A stretch of 64,000 nt of DNA from a virus. Positions 49,767-58,621 of this stretch are shown in pieces. The stretch lies in the IMG/VR virus record IMGVR_UViG_3300032073_005220, positions 1 through 64,000 of that record, one strand, 5' to 3'. A program made the translations under genes and the position numbers. Numbering within the stretch: position 1 is the first letter of the stretch; the number at the start of each line of letters is the position of its first letter. The notes under the pieces were generated by a model that was given only the letters and a program-made list of their open reading frames with translations, had not been told where the DNA came from and did no database searches.

Positions 49767-50191
49767 TGAATCTCAATTCCGATGCAGATTTAAATAATGT
49801 TTTAAAAAAAGATGGCGTGCCAGTGTCAGAGCTTGCTAAATATGAAAATATTGATACGATAAGCCTAGAGCAATTACGAGCAGATTTAGGTCTTGGGTCA
49901 TGGGCTGCTAGAATAGCTTATAACGATTTATTTGGAGGTGTTGTAATACAACAACAGCCGGGAGAAGGAAATAGAAAGCATTTTCATCCTGATGCCGACG
50001 AAAATTGGGTAATATTAGACGGAGAGTGGGAATGGTGGATAGAGGGTGTTGGTACTAAAGTGGTAAGGACTAACGACATTATAGTAGTACCTAAAAATAC
50101 ATGGCATCACATTAAATGCGTAGGAACTAAACCCGGTGTTAGATATGCTATTACAAGACCAGATGTAAATCATGTGTATGAAAATGAGTGA
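49766..50191 (+). CDS. cupin-domain protein
   Basis: The 141-residue protein has GNRKHFHPDADENWVILDGE near residue 68 and WEWWIEGVGTKVV, then PKNTWHHIKCVG near residue 110: the two conserved cupin histidine motifs. It is similar in type to other small cupins in sugar clusters, and lies immediately upstream of an SDR and a CMP-sugar synthetase-like gene. Confidence 0.75.
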   Translation: MNLNSDADLNNVLKKDGVPVSELAKYENIDTISLEQLRADLGLGSWAARIAYNDLFGGVVIQQQPGEGNRKHFHPDADENWVILDGEWEWWIEGVGTKVVRTNDIIVVPKNTWHHIKCVGTKPGVRYAITRPDVNHVYENE

Positions 50192-50897
50192 TATTAATTT
50201 TGATTTTAAAGATAAAATTGTATTAGTTTTTGGCGGAAGTAAAGGTATTGGCAAAGAAGTTTGTGAGCAATTTTTGCGACACAACGCAAAAGTATATTGC
50301 ATATCTAGAACTAATCCTTTTATCTCAAATGTAAACTTTATACAATGTGATATTTCCAAAGAGTCTGACATATCTAATGTGTTTAGTCGTTTCAATAAAG
50401 TTGATTTTGTGATTAATGTTGCTGGTACTAACTTATGTCAACCAATAGAGAATATAAGCATAGAAGAATGGGATAGACTTATGTCTATAAATTTAAGGTC
50501 TTTCTTTATCATTTGTAAGCAGTCTGTAAAACTAATGAAGCCTTTTAACTACGGTAGAATTGTTAATGTTTCTTCTATTGCGGGTAGAAATAAAAGTATT
50601 GTTAGCGGTGTCCATTATACTGCCAGTAAATATGGTGTTATCGGATTAACAAAACAGTTAGCTAACGAAGTTTCTCAATTTAATATATTAGTTAATTCTG
50701 TTTGTCCTAGTCAAACAATGACACAAATGCTAAAAGAATCAATGTCAAATAAACAAAGAGAAAAATTAGAACAATCAATACCAGTAAAAAAAATAGCTTC
50801 CACAAAAGAGCAGGCTATGCCTATATTGTTTTTATGTTCTAGTGCCGCTTCTTATATAGCTGGCACAACATTAGATGTTAATGGAGGACAGCTATAA
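50184..50897 (+). CDS. short-chain dehydrogenase/reductase
   Basis: The 237-residue protein is a classical SDR: VLVFGGSKGIGKEVCEQFLR, DFVINVAGTNLCQP (NNAG-like), NVSSIAGRNKS, the catalytic YTASKYGVIGLTKQL near residue 148 and LVNSVCPSQT, ending SYIAGTTLDVNGGQ. It probably oxidises or reduces a sugar or acid precursor. The start at 50184 (ATGAGTGA) repeats the overlap pattern seen at 10724; upstream ATGs are possible. Confidence 0.82.
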   Translation: MSDINFDFKDKIVLVFGGSKGIGKEVCEQFLRHNAKVYCISRTNPFISNVNFIQCDISKESDISNVFSRFNKVDFVINVAGTNLCQPIENISIEEWDRLMSINLRSFFIICKQSVKLMKPFNYGRIVNVSSIAGRNKSIVSGVHYTASKYGVIGLTKQLANEVSQFNILVNSVCPSQTMTQMLKESMSNKQREKLEQSIPVKKIASTKEQAMPILFLCSSAASYIAGTTLDVNGGQL

Positions 50898-51574
50898 TGT
50901 CTAGAAATATTGATATCAATGTATTAATTGCGGTAAGAGCTGGATCAAAAAGAGTGCCTAATAAAAATATTAGATCTTTCGGCAACACCAATATGTTATC
51001 TGCAAAAGTAAAGCAAACTTTATCTTTGAAAGATGTAAGAAAGGTTGTGGTTACTTCAGATAGTGAAGAGATGCTTGATATAGCTAGTGATTTAGGTGCA
51101 TATCCTATGAAAAGAGATCCCTACTATGCTAGTGATTCTGTTCCTATGGGCGATGTTTATGTTCATCTAGCATCTATCATGGATTGTAAAGATATATTAT
51201 GGACCCCTGTTACAAGTCCTTTGGTCTCTAAAGAAACTATAGAGTCATGTATTGACATATACAAAAACCAAGAACAATATGATTCCGTAGTTACTACGAA
51301 CATAATACAAGAATACATGTGGCTTGATGGTAAAGCAATTAATTATGATCCCAAGAATCATCCTCGGTCACAAGATTTGCCTAAAATTTATGCATTAAAT
51401 TTTGCTGTTAATATTTTATCTAGAGAAACCATGATTAAAAATAAGAATATTCTGGGAGATAACTTTTATTCATACATGATAGACGACATAGAGTCTGTAG
51501 ATGTGGATACAGAATTTGATTTCAAAATAGCAGAAATGCTATATAACAATAAGGCGACATATGAAAAATCTTAA
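50897..51574 (+). CDS. neuA: CMP-sugar synthetase (acylneuraminate cytidylyltransferase-like)
   Basis: The 225-residue protein has the family signature VLIAVRAGSKRVPNKNIRSF near residue 10 (A-R-x-G-S-K-R-x-x-x-K-N), then VVVTSDSEEMLDIASDLGAY and ILWTPVTSPLVSKETI (PTSPLR-like) near residue 95. These enzymes make CMP-linked nonulosonic acids or KDO. No NeuB-type synthase is in the window, so the acid may come from the host or from a different gene. Three GT29-like genes could use the product. Confidence 0.78.
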   Translation: MSRNIDINVLIAVRAGSKRVPNKNIRSFGNTNMLSAKVKQTLSLKDVRKVVVTSDSEEMLDIASDLGAYPMKRDPYYASDSVPMGDVYVHLASIMDCKDILWTPVTSPLVSKETIESCIDIYKNQEQYDSVVTTNIIQEYMWLDGKAINYDPKNHPRSQDLPKIYALNFAVNILSRETMIKNKNILGDNFYSYMIDDIESVDVDTEFDFKIAEMLYNNKATYEKS

Positions 51575-52493
51575 AGTATTTATAGTAACATATAAAAGAT
51601 CTGACGTTTTAAATAGAACTCTTAATACCTTATTTCATCAAACAGATTTTTTAACAATACCAAACACCCAAGTAAATATTATCAACAATCACTCTGATTT
51701 TTATTTAGATCCTGCATTCTCTAGTCAAGTAAACGTTATACATAATAATACCAGGCCTGATTGGGACACAGGGAATTTAGCTAGAAATTGGAATGAGTCT
51801 TTGCTTCATGGTTTTAAAGACTTAAAAAATCCTGATGCTAATATTGTTACAACAATGCAGAACGATATTGTGTTAAGTAAGCATTGGGCTAGCAATCTGA
51901 TGAAAATGCATGAAAAATATACATTTATAACTGGACATTTTGGAGATAACATTGTAAGCTACCAACCGGAAGCGGTAAAGAAAATAGGAATGTGGGATGA
52001 AAGATATTTAACTCCTGTTAATAAAGAAGCAGATTATTTTATTAGGGCATTAATTTATAATAAAAATAAATCATTAATTAACGATAAAGCTCATGGTAGA
52101 TTACTAAATGCAAAAGACGCCTTAGAATTGGACAGTAGTGCATATTTAGGAAACGAACCCGATTGGAGAAATGAATTTAAAGACAAAGAAAACACTAGAG
52201 AAGGATGGTATCATACTTCTCAAATATTTTACTGGAAATGGAAAGACACTTGGAAAACACAACCAAGTTACTACGGTTGGTTAACAAGATGGTCACAAGA
52301 TTTTATAAATAATCCCCCATCTCCACCAAAAGTACCAAACTTTGTGCAATATGCCTATTTTGAAAAAGATATTGAACTTAAAGATAAAAACTATGTTGGT
52401 TGGCGTAAAGGAGATTGCTGGCTAGATGCTAATAAATGTTGTGACATAGATATTCATCCCTTTAAAGCGGGGAAAAGATTTAGAGATGATTAA
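51561..52493 (+). CDS. GT2-like glycosyltransferase
   Basis: The 310-residue protein begins LKVFIVTYKRSDVLNRTLNT, then VNIINNHSDF and ANIVTTMQNDIVLSKHWASN near residue 100, a GT-A pattern with a Q-N-D acidic site. The second half (RDIHPF-like end, WYHTSQIFYWKWKDTW) is not recognised. It overlaps the neighbouring genes by 8 to 14 bases. Confidence 0.68.
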   Translation: MKNLKVFIVTYKRSDVLNRTLNTLFHQTDFLTIPNTQVNIINNHSDFYLDPAFSSQVNVIHNNTRPDWDTGNLARNWNESLLHGFKDLKNPDANIVTTMQNDIVLSKHWASNLMKMHEKYTFITGHFGDNIVSYQPEAVKKIGMWDERYLTPVNKEADYFIRALIYNKNKSLINDKAHGRLLNAKDALELDSSAYLGNEPDWRNEFKDKENTREGWYHTSQIFYWKWKDTWKTQPSYYGWLTRWSQDFINNPPSPPKVPNFVQYAYFEKDIELKDKNYVGWRKGDCWLDANKCCDIDIHPFKAGKRFRDD

Positions 52494-53853
52494 GCTAATA
52501 ATTTTTGATTTAGACGGAGTATTAGTAGATGCAAGAGAGTTGCATTACGAAGCTTTAAATGCTGCATTAGAATATATTGATAAGAAATATGTTATAAATA
52601 GACAGGAGCATTTGTCTACTTACGACGGTCTTTCTACCACTAAAAAACTGCAGATGCTTACAAAAGAAAAGCATTTACCTCAAAATTTACATCACGAAAT
52701 ATGGAAGCTCAAACAAGAAAAAACATTAGATATTATCCGTGATTTTCAACCTGACCTAAGGATTATTGCCCTATTAAAGAATTTGAAACAACAAGGTATA
52801 ACGGTCGCATGCGCTACGAATTCTATTAGGGACACGGCAAAATTACAGTTAATAAAGAAAGGTTTTTTTGAGCATATTGATTTTATGTATTCTAATCAAG
52901 ATGTGAATAAGCCTAAGCCTAGTTCAGAAATATATCTCAGATGTATGCTAAAAGCAGATGTTGACCCACAAGAAACAGTAATTGTAGAAGACTCTCATCA
53001 CGGCAGAAAAGCAGCTATTAATAGCGGAGGACATTTGTGTGCTGTCAAAAATAGTACTGATGTCACACAAGATAAAATACAAAATTTTATAAATAAAATC
53101 AACAAACAAGCCACCATAAAACCCAAGTGGCAGGGAGGCAAGATGAATGTACTTATTCCTATGGCCGGTGCTGGATCAAGATTTGAACAAGCAGGTTATA
53201 CTTTCCCCAAACCTCTAATTGAGGTTAAAGGCAAACCAATGATACAGTTGGTAGTTGATAGTCTTAATATTGATGCTAGGCACATATTCGTGGTACAAGA
53301 ATCTCATTATGAAAAATATAACTTAAAACACTTGTTAAATCTAATATCTCCAAACTGTGAAGTTGTGTGCGTGAATGGAGTAACGGAAGGAGCAGCTTGC
53401 ACAACCTTGCTTGCTAAAAAGTTTATAGACAATAATGAACCTCTTGTGTTCGCTAATTCAGATCAGTTTTTAGATTGGGATAGTAATGAATTTATGTATT
53501 CTATGGAAGCCGACGAAATTGATGGAGGCATGCTGACCTTTACAGCCACTCATCCCAAATGGAGTTTTGCTAAATTAAATGACGACGGTTTTGTTACTGA
53601 AGTAGCAGAGAAAAAACCGATCAGTGATATTGCAACAGTCGGAGTTTATTATTGGAAACGTGGAGCTGATTATGTAAAATATGCCGAACAAATGATCAGA
53701 GAAAATATTAGAGTGAATAACGAGTTTTATGTATGTCCTGTGTTTAATGAGGCTATTAAAGATGGTAAGAAAATCAAAACTTTCCATTTTGATGGTATGT
53801 GGGGCATAGGTACTCCTGAAGATTTAGATATATTCAATAAAGAATATAAGTGA
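52486..53853 (+). CDS. HAD phosphatase / sugar nucleotidyltransferase fusion
   Basis: The 455-residue protein has two domains. Residues 1-205 are a HAD-type phosphatase like beta-phosphoglucomutase: LIIFDLDGVLVDARELH, ACATNSIRDT, KPKPSSEIY and VEDSHHGRKAA. Residues 220-455 are a nucleotidyltransferase: VLIPMAGAGSRFEQAG then YTFPKPLIEVKGKPMIQLV, FANSDQFLDWD and FVTEVAEKKPISDIATVGVY. The fused chain could dephosphorylate or isomerise a sugar phosphate and then activate it. Confidence 0.78.
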   Translation: MIKLIIFDLDGVLVDARELHYEALNAALEYIDKKYVINRQEHLSTYDGLSTTKKLQMLTKEKHLPQNLHHEIWKLKQEKTLDIIRDFQPDLRIIALLKNLKQQGITVACATNSIRDTAKLQLIKKGFFEHIDFMYSNQDVNKPKPSSEIYLRCMLKADVDPQETVIVEDSHHGRKAAINSGGHLCAVKNSTDVTQDKIQNFINKINKQATIKPKWQGGKMNVLIPMAGAGSRFEQAGYTFPKPLIEVKGKPMIQLVVDSLNIDARHIFVVQESHYEKYNLKHLLNLISPNCEVVCVNGVTEGAACTTLLAKKFIDNNEPLVFANSDQFLDWDSNEFMYSMEADEIDGGMLTFTATHPKWSFAKLNDDGFVTEVAEKKPISDIATVGVYYWKRGADYVKYAEQMIRENIRVNNEFYVCPVFNEAIKDGKKIKTFHFDGMWGIGTPEDLDIFNKEYK

Positions 53854-54650
53854 AAATCATTAAAAAAAAAATAGCTATATTACTAACTGGATTTGTAAGA
53901 AATTGGAAAGATACAATAAATAATCTTATTGTAAATTTTGTAAGTAAAAATGACGAGAGATTTGAATTCGATTTATATGGAGTAACTTATAATATAACAG
54001 ATGACTATACTCAGGACACTAGCTATAAAAGACATGTAGATTTACAAGAAATTAATTCCTTAACAGAAGAATATGCATTTAAAGACTTAGAAGTATTAAA
54101 TTATAGAAAAACATTAAATAAAATACTTTGGGACAATCAACAAATAATATCTCTAATTGAGGATTATATAGATGTGGAATACAAGATAGAAACAATTTTA
54201 ATGCAATGCTTTTGCATACAGCTTGCTTATAATAAAATACAACACAAGAAATATGATTTTGTCATGAGAAGTAGGTTTGATGTTAATCATATACAAAGTA
54301 CAATTATTCAAGAAGAAGGAATCGCAAATAATGAAATTGGATGTCTGTCAAGACCTAGCAGCCAAAATTTTGTAGACCATGTTGTTTTTGGTACTCAACA
54401 AAATTTGAGAATATTTTGTAATACTTATTCTAATCTACAAACAGAAAACTTTATTACTAATTATAAAATTAAATTTGTAGAAGACGCTTTTTTAAATACC
54501 TTATTGATGAATAAAATTAAAATTAAGATTTTGCCATGGATTTGTAGTGTTCAAAGGCGCACTCCATGCATCATCTGTGAAAGAGAAGGAACTAAAGACG
54601 AATTGTTTTTATTTGACATACGTAAGTTCAACTTAGATGAAACGAGTTAA
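53850..54650 (+). CDS. putative glycosyltransferase-like protein
   Basis: The 266-residue protein starts at a GTG overlapping the previous stop. It has KIAILLTGFVRNWKDTINNL at the N-terminus and YDFVMRSRFDVNHIQ near residue 140 as a possible acidic donor site, with VDHVVFGTQQNLR later. The pattern (I-L-x-G-x-x-R-N/T... MRxRxD) is seen in phage and mimivirus-like putative transferases. Function is tentative. Confidence 0.5.
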   Translation: MKIIKKKIAILLTGFVRNWKDTINNLIVNFVSKNDERFEFDLYGVTYNITDDYTQDTSYKRHVDLQEINSLTEEYAFKDLEVLNYRKTLNKILWDNQQIISLIEDYIDVEYKIETILMQCFCIQLAYNKIQHKKYDFVMRSRFDVNHIQSTIIQEEGIANNEIGCLSRPSSQNFVDHVVFGTQQNLRIFCNTYSNLQTENFITNYKIKFVEDAFLNTLLMNKIKIKILPWICSVQRRTPCIICEREGTKDELFLFDIRKFNLDETS

Positions 54651-54654
54651 TCCA

Positions 54655-55350
54655 ATGAAATTAAAAGATTTAGAAATTATAGACGCAAATCAACATTTAT
54701 TTGATAGCTTTAATGACTTTATACTGAGTAGTGATACGAAGGTCTTTGGCAAACTACTTGCTAGATGCTTATTGTTGAATCAGGTTAAAGACATTCCTGG
54801 AGATATTGTAGAGTGTGGAGTATTTAAAGGAACGGGTCTTATGACATTTCTAAAAGCTAAAAGATTCTTATGTCCTAACGGACATAAAAAAGTTATCGGC
54901 TTTGATTTCTTTAATTCAGATGGGCTACTAAAAAGTCTCGACGGAATAGACAAAAAAGCTATGTCTACTTTATTTAAAGGTAGAAATTATGAGCACAAAA
55001 ATAAACACGAAGAAATATTATATCAATATATTTTAAATTGTGGTTTTGCAGAACATGAGTTTGAGCTGGTGTCTGGTGATATAACTAAGACATCGCATGA
55101 ATACATTAAAGATAAACCTGGATTCAGAATATCTTTATTGTATATTGATCTAGATTTAGATGTGCCAAGTTATGAAACACTAAATGCTCTCTGGGACAGA
55201 GTATCTAGAGGAGGTGTTGTCGTCTTCGATGAATATGCTTTTCATAAATGGTCTGAAGCTGACGGGGTCGACAGATTCTTTAAGGATAAAAACATTACAA
55301 TTAAAACCCTAGACTATATATGTCCAACAGCATATGTAATAAAATCATGA
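54655..55350 (+). CDS. TylF/MycF-type O-methyltransferase
   Basis: The 231-residue protein matches the macrocin/mycinose-type SAM methyltransferases: DIVECGVFKGTGLMTFLKAK (glycine-rich SAM loop) near residue 44, VIGFDFFNSDGLLKS, LLYIDLDLDVPSYETLNALWD near residue 162, and GGVVVFDEYAFHKWS. These methylate sugar hydroxyls using Mg2+. It sits among transferases, so a surface sugar is the likely target. An ATG at 54637 would add six residues. Confidence 0.78.
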   Translation: MKLKDLEIIDANQHLFDSFNDFILSSDTKVFGKLLARCLLLNQVKDIPGDIVECGVFKGTGLMTFLKAKRFLCPNGHKKVIGFDFFNSDGLLKSLDGIDKKAMSTLFKGRNYEHKNKHEEILYQYILNCGFAEHEFELVSGDITKTSHEYIKDKPGFRISLLYIDLDLDVPSYETLNALWDRVSRGGVVVFDEYAFHKWSEADGVDRFFKDKNITIKTLDYICPTAYVIKS

Positions 55351-55817
55351 ATAAAATATTAATATCTCATAGGGGAAATATATTTGGCTCAAAACCCGAA
55401 CAAGAAAATAAGCCCGAATATATTCTTAAAGCGATATCAAACGGTTTTGATGTAGAAATAGATATATGGAATTCTAAGGATAAATTATTTCTAGGACATG
55501 ATAATCCTGAGACTAATATAAATAAAGATTTTTTATTACAAAACAGACAATATCTTTGGTGTCACGCTAAAAATCTTACAGCTTTAGAAAAATTACTGGA
55601 CATGGGTATGACTTGCTTTTGGCATCAAGAAGATTATTATACCTTAACTAGCAATAACTATATATGGACCTATCCAGATCAATCAGTTGGAAGTAACTCT
55701 ATATGGGTAATGCCAGAAATGGCTGGTATTAATGAAACACAAACAGATTTATATCTATCAAATTGCATCGGAATATGTTCTGATTTTATAGGAGAGTATA
55801 TATGGACAAAACAATAG
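55347..55817 (+). CDS. glycerophosphodiesterase-like (GDPD) protein, short
   Basis: The 156-residue protein begins ILISHRGNIFGSKPEQENKP then EYILKAISNGFDVEIDIW, the start of glycerophosphoryl diester phosphodiesterases (H-R-G... E-N... E-x-D), followed by LFLGHDNPET. It is shorter than the usual 240 residues. Phage versions could trim lipid or teichoic-type phosphodiesters. It overlaps genes on both sides. Confidence 0.65.
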   Translation: MNKILISHRGNIFGSKPEQENKPEYILKAISNGFDVEIDIWNSKDKLFLGHDNPETNINKDFLLQNRQYLWCHAKNLTALEKLLDMGMTCFWHQEDYYTLTSNNYIWTYPDQSVGSNSIWVMPEMAGINETQTDLYLSNCIGICSDFIGEYIWTKQ

Positions 55818-56506
55818 TAGTAATGGGTAATGGTCCGTCATTGAAAGATTTAGATTGGGATCTACTCAAAGGCGTCGACACCTTTGGCTTAAATTCAGCT
55901 TATAGGGCTTATGAAAAAATGAACTGGTACCCTACATATCATGGTTGTTTTGACTATATAGTTACCGATTGTCACAGGCAAAACTTCACTCACCTAATCA
56001 ATACGGGTAGAATTAAAAATCATTTTTATATTCGTAATATATCTAATGCTTCTAACTTTACTCACATTAATCTACAACCTTGGAAAACCACACACAAGAT
56101 CAATAAATCTCCTGATGATTTCTCTTCTTTTCGGGATAATGGTAATAGTGGCACAAATGCGTGTTCTGTTAGTATGTGTTTAGGTTATAAAAATATAATA
56201 CTTGTCGGGGTGGATTGTAATTATGTTGAGCATGTAGACGGGTCTACTGGTGACGGACAGGGAGGTTTAAAGATGTTCAAAACTCCTGAAACAAATCCCA
56301 ATTATTGGTTTGATGATTACCAACAGGAAGGAGACAGATATAATGTCCCTAGAGGCGAGGTATTTCACAAACCTGCTTGGAACGACTTCTCTCAACTTGC
56401 TAAAGATAACGGCATTAATGTAGTCAATTCCAGCCCGATATCAACCTTAGAGTGTTTCAATAAGGTCTCGCTAGAACAGGCTGTTGCACAATATGTAAAA
56501 ACTTAA
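55802..56506 (+). CDS. DUF115-like / GT42-type glycosyltransferase-like protein
   Basis: The 234-residue protein begins TIVVMGNGPSLKDLDWDLLK, the N-G-P-S motif of DUF115/MptE-like and Cst-type proteins, then TFGLNSAYRAYEKMNWYPTY and NSGTNACSVSMCLGYKNIIL then VGVDCNY. The pattern fits a Rossmann-like domain related to bacterial sialyltransferases of family 42. The donor would then be CMP-linked, consistent with the NeuA-like gene. Confidence 0.6.
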   Translation: MDKTIVVMGNGPSLKDLDWDLLKGVDTFGLNSAYRAYEKMNWYPTYHGCFDYIVTDCHRQNFTHLINTGRIKNHFYIRNISNASNFTHINLQPWKTTHKINKSPDDFSSFRDNGNSGTNACSVSMCLGYKNIILVGVDCNYVEHVDGSTGDGQGGLKMFKTPETNPNYWFDDYQQEGDRYNVPRGEVFHKPAWNDFSQLAKDNGINVVNSSPISTLECFNKVSLEQAVAQYVKT

Positions 56507-56519
56507 TAAAATTCTTGCA

Positions 56520-56547
56520 TAGACATATAGAAAAAACCATCTATAAT
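56520..56547 (+). promoter_or_regulatory. sigma70-like promoter
   Basis: TAGACA (56520-56525) and TATAAT (56542-56547) are 16 bases apart, about 38 bases before the aldolase-like gene. Confidence 0.6.
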
Positions 56548-56584
56548 AAACTAGATATCTAAACCAGAAAAAGAGGACTTTAAA

Positions 56585-57313
56585 ATGATATTATCTTGGC
56601 AGCAAATACCTTCTGTTACTGTTTCTGAAATTATGTGTAAAGGTTTTGATGGAGTTGTTCTTGATACTGAACACGGTAGTTTTAATACGGAAACTATTAA
56701 TAATTGCATACAGGTAATTAAATTAGCAGGCAAGAAAGCTTTCGTCAGATTAACAGAAGTTTCACCCACCAATATCAGATCGTGTCTTGATTCTGGCTGT
56801 GATGGTCTTATTTTTTCAACAGTAGAGACTGTTGACCAATGCGAAGCCATTAAAAACTGTTGCTACTTCCCTCCAAAAGGCAAGAGAGGTCTTGGACTAT
56901 CAAGAGAAAATATGTGGGGAGAAAAAAATCAATTAGTAAGTAGTGGACCAATTATTGTTCCTCAGATAGAATCTAAATTAGGTATTGAAAATATAGAAAA
57001 AATTAAAAGCTATGGATTTGACTTTCATCTTATTGGTCCGTATGATTTATCTTTAAGTTTAGAAATACCTGGCGACTTTAAACACGAAAAATTTCAAGAA
57101 GCTATTAAGACTATGAGAGATAGTATTCCTAATGATAAAATGGCCATACATATCCCTAAGGATCTTGACGCTTGGAATTTATGGCAGTCCGAAATGGAAG
57201 AATGGCTGAACTATTCAGATTATGGAATGCTATGCATAGGTATGGATACTATAGCTATCTTCCAGTATAATAAAGTAAATTTATCTAAAGTCAAAAAGAA
57301 CGCTGGTCGATAG
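56585..57313 (+). CDS. HpcH/HpaI aldolase-family protein
   Basis: The 242-residue TIM-barrel protein has GVVLDTEHGSFNTETINNCI near residue 25, AFVRLTEVSPTNIRSCLDSG near residue 58, DGLIFSTVETVDQCE, PKGKRGLGLSREN near residue 97, and IVPQIESKLGIENIEKI near residue 122. These match the family, which cleaves or makes hydroxy-oxo acids with a divalent metal (E and D ligands visible). It might supply an acid sugar precursor for the CMP-sugar pathway. Confidence 0.78.
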   Translation: MILSWQQIPSVTVSEIMCKGFDGVVLDTEHGSFNTETINNCIQVIKLAGKKAFVRLTEVSPTNIRSCLDSGCDGLIFSTVETVDQCEAIKNCCYFPPKGKRGLGLSRENMWGEKNQLVSSGPIIVPQIESKLGIENIEKIKSYGFDFHLIGPYDLSLSLEIPGDFKHEKFQEAIKTMRDSIPNDKMAIHIPKDLDAWNLWQSEMEEWLNYSDYGMLCIGMDTIAIFQYNKVNLSKVKKNAGR

Positions 57314-57332
57314 AATAATATAGAAACTTCTC

Positions 57333-57361
57333 TTGACTTTGCAGCATCCTTGCTGTATAAT
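57333..57361 (+). promoter_or_regulatory. sigma70-like promoter
   Basis: TTGACT (57333-57338) and TATAAT (57356-57361) are 17 bases apart, about 20 bases before the small gene at 57381. It probably drives the nucleotide-metabolism genes that follow. Confidence 0.74.
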
Positions 57362-57380
57362 ATCTTATAAAGGGTGTTAC

Positions 57381-57506
57381 ATGTTAGAAATTTGTATTAT
57401 TATTGCTATGTTTGCTGGGCTTCTCGACGGCATCAAGAAGTTAAAATCTCCTCCAAAGATAAAGTCTTCCAATAATCTTATAGAGTATTTATTTATAGAC
57501 TACTAA
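57381..57506 (+). CDS. tiny membrane-anchored protein
   Basis: The 41-residue frame has an N-terminal hydrophobic helix (LEICIIIAMFAGLLDGI) and a Lys/Ser-rich tail. It directly follows a promoter and shares the final base of its stop with the next gene's ATG. Function is unknown. Confidence 0.45.
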   Translation: MLEICIIIAMFAGLLDGIKKLKSPPKIKSSNNLIEYLFIDY

Positions 57507-58036
57507 TGAATAGACTAAAAAATCAAAGAGTTTACTTGGCTGGCGCAATAGATCGCGTTTACGATAAAGGTAGAGGCTGGAGAGAAGAAATATCTCCATT
57601 CTTAGAGTCTTTAGGAGTTGTAGTATTTAATCCTATTACAAAACCAACAGAAATAGGTTTAGAGGATAGCGATACCCATTTAGTAAAATCTAAACTGAAA
57701 AAGAATAAAAGATATGACGAACTCAGCTCTATGATGAAAATTATTAGATCTGTAGATCTTAGATTGGTAGATATAAGTGATTTGTTGATTGTAAACTTAG
57801 ATTTAGATATTCACCCTTGCGGCACTTATGAAGAAATTTTCTGGGCAAATAGGCAGAAGAAACCGATTATAATACACATGGTACAGGGTAAAGAACATGC
57901 TCCTGATTGGCTTTTTGGTACAGTGCCTCATCAAATGATATATTCTGATTGGAACGATATTTATGGATATCTAGAACACATAAACTCTTCTGAAAACATT
58001 AACACCTACAATAGATGGTATTTTTTTAATATATAA
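57506..58036 (+). CDS. nucleoside 2-deoxyribosyltransferase-like protein
   Basis: The 176-residue protein begins RVYLAGAIDRVYDKGRGWRE, a nucleotide-binding start common to this superfamily, followed by VVVFNPITKP and IRSVDLRLVDISDLLIVNLD near residue 100, then CGTYEEIFWANRQKKPIII. The VDLRxVDxSDxLIVNxD and GTxEEI motifs match phage members of the superfamily. It could process nucleosides or nucleotides in the host pool. Confidence 0.65.
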   Translation: MNRLKNQRVYLAGAIDRVYDKGRGWREEISPFLESLGVVVFNPITKPTEIGLEDSDTHLVKSKLKKNKRYDELSSMMKIIRSVDLRLVDISDLLIVNLDLDIHPCGTYEEIFWANRQKKPIIIHMVQGKEHAPDWLFGTVPHQMIYSDWNDIYGYLEHINSSENINTYNRWYFFNI

Positions 58037-58039
58037 ATT

Positions 58040-58621
58040 ATGAAACATGTAACTAATCAAGAAGTATATAATTATATTTATAGATACCCAACAGATGAGT
58101 TATCTCTAAATGCTTTTAGAAATATTGATAAGAAAAACTTTAGTACAGAGAATAATGAGGAATGGGAAGAATGTAAACAGTTTATAGATAAACATTTACC
58201 ATATGCTCTCTGTCCACAACCATATGTTAGACATCCTTTGTATGCTTTATCTCCAGCGTCTGTAGCAGGAAGGAGACAGTATTGTGTCCTTGATTTTAAA
58301 ACTGAAAACGACAAAATTATTTTACTTGGAGATACAATATATCACGGCAGCGATATGTCTAAACAGCTTATAGACTATATTATTAGTCCAGAAGGAGAAT
58401 TAATTCTTGGCAGAAAACATTTTTGGCTAACTGTGGAAGCAGGACTTACATTCGTACATGGCGCTGGTCGAGTAATCATAGCGCAGAATGGTGAAATTTC
58501 CTATATAGATAACCACTCTGGCCATTTCCAGCCCGATATATCTAAATTTAGGAAAAGTTTAAAAACTTTATCACATCTAAAGATAAGAGAAATTAACGAG
58601 TGGAATTATGAAAATCCTTGA
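58040..58621 (+). CDS. hypothetical protein with YIDNxSG domain
   Basis: The 193-residue protein has LPYALCPQPYVRHPLYALSP near residue 54, then IILLGDTIYHGSDMSKQLID and GRVIIAQNGEISYIDNHSGH near residue 155, a motif shared with the protein at 1955. The pattern suggests a small beta-rich domain that ends in a conserved N-x-S-G turn. No function is assigned. It overlaps the start of guaC by 14 bases. Confidence 0.48.
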   Translation: MKHVTNQEVYNYIYRYPTDELSLNAFRNIDKKNFSTENNEEWEECKQFIDKHLPYALCPQPYVRHPLYALSPASVAGRRQYCVLDFKTENDKIILLGDTIYHGSDMSKQLIDYIISPEGELILGRKHFWLTVEAGLTFVHGAGRVIIAQNGEISYIDNHSGHFQPDISKFRKSLKTLSHLKIREINEWNYENP

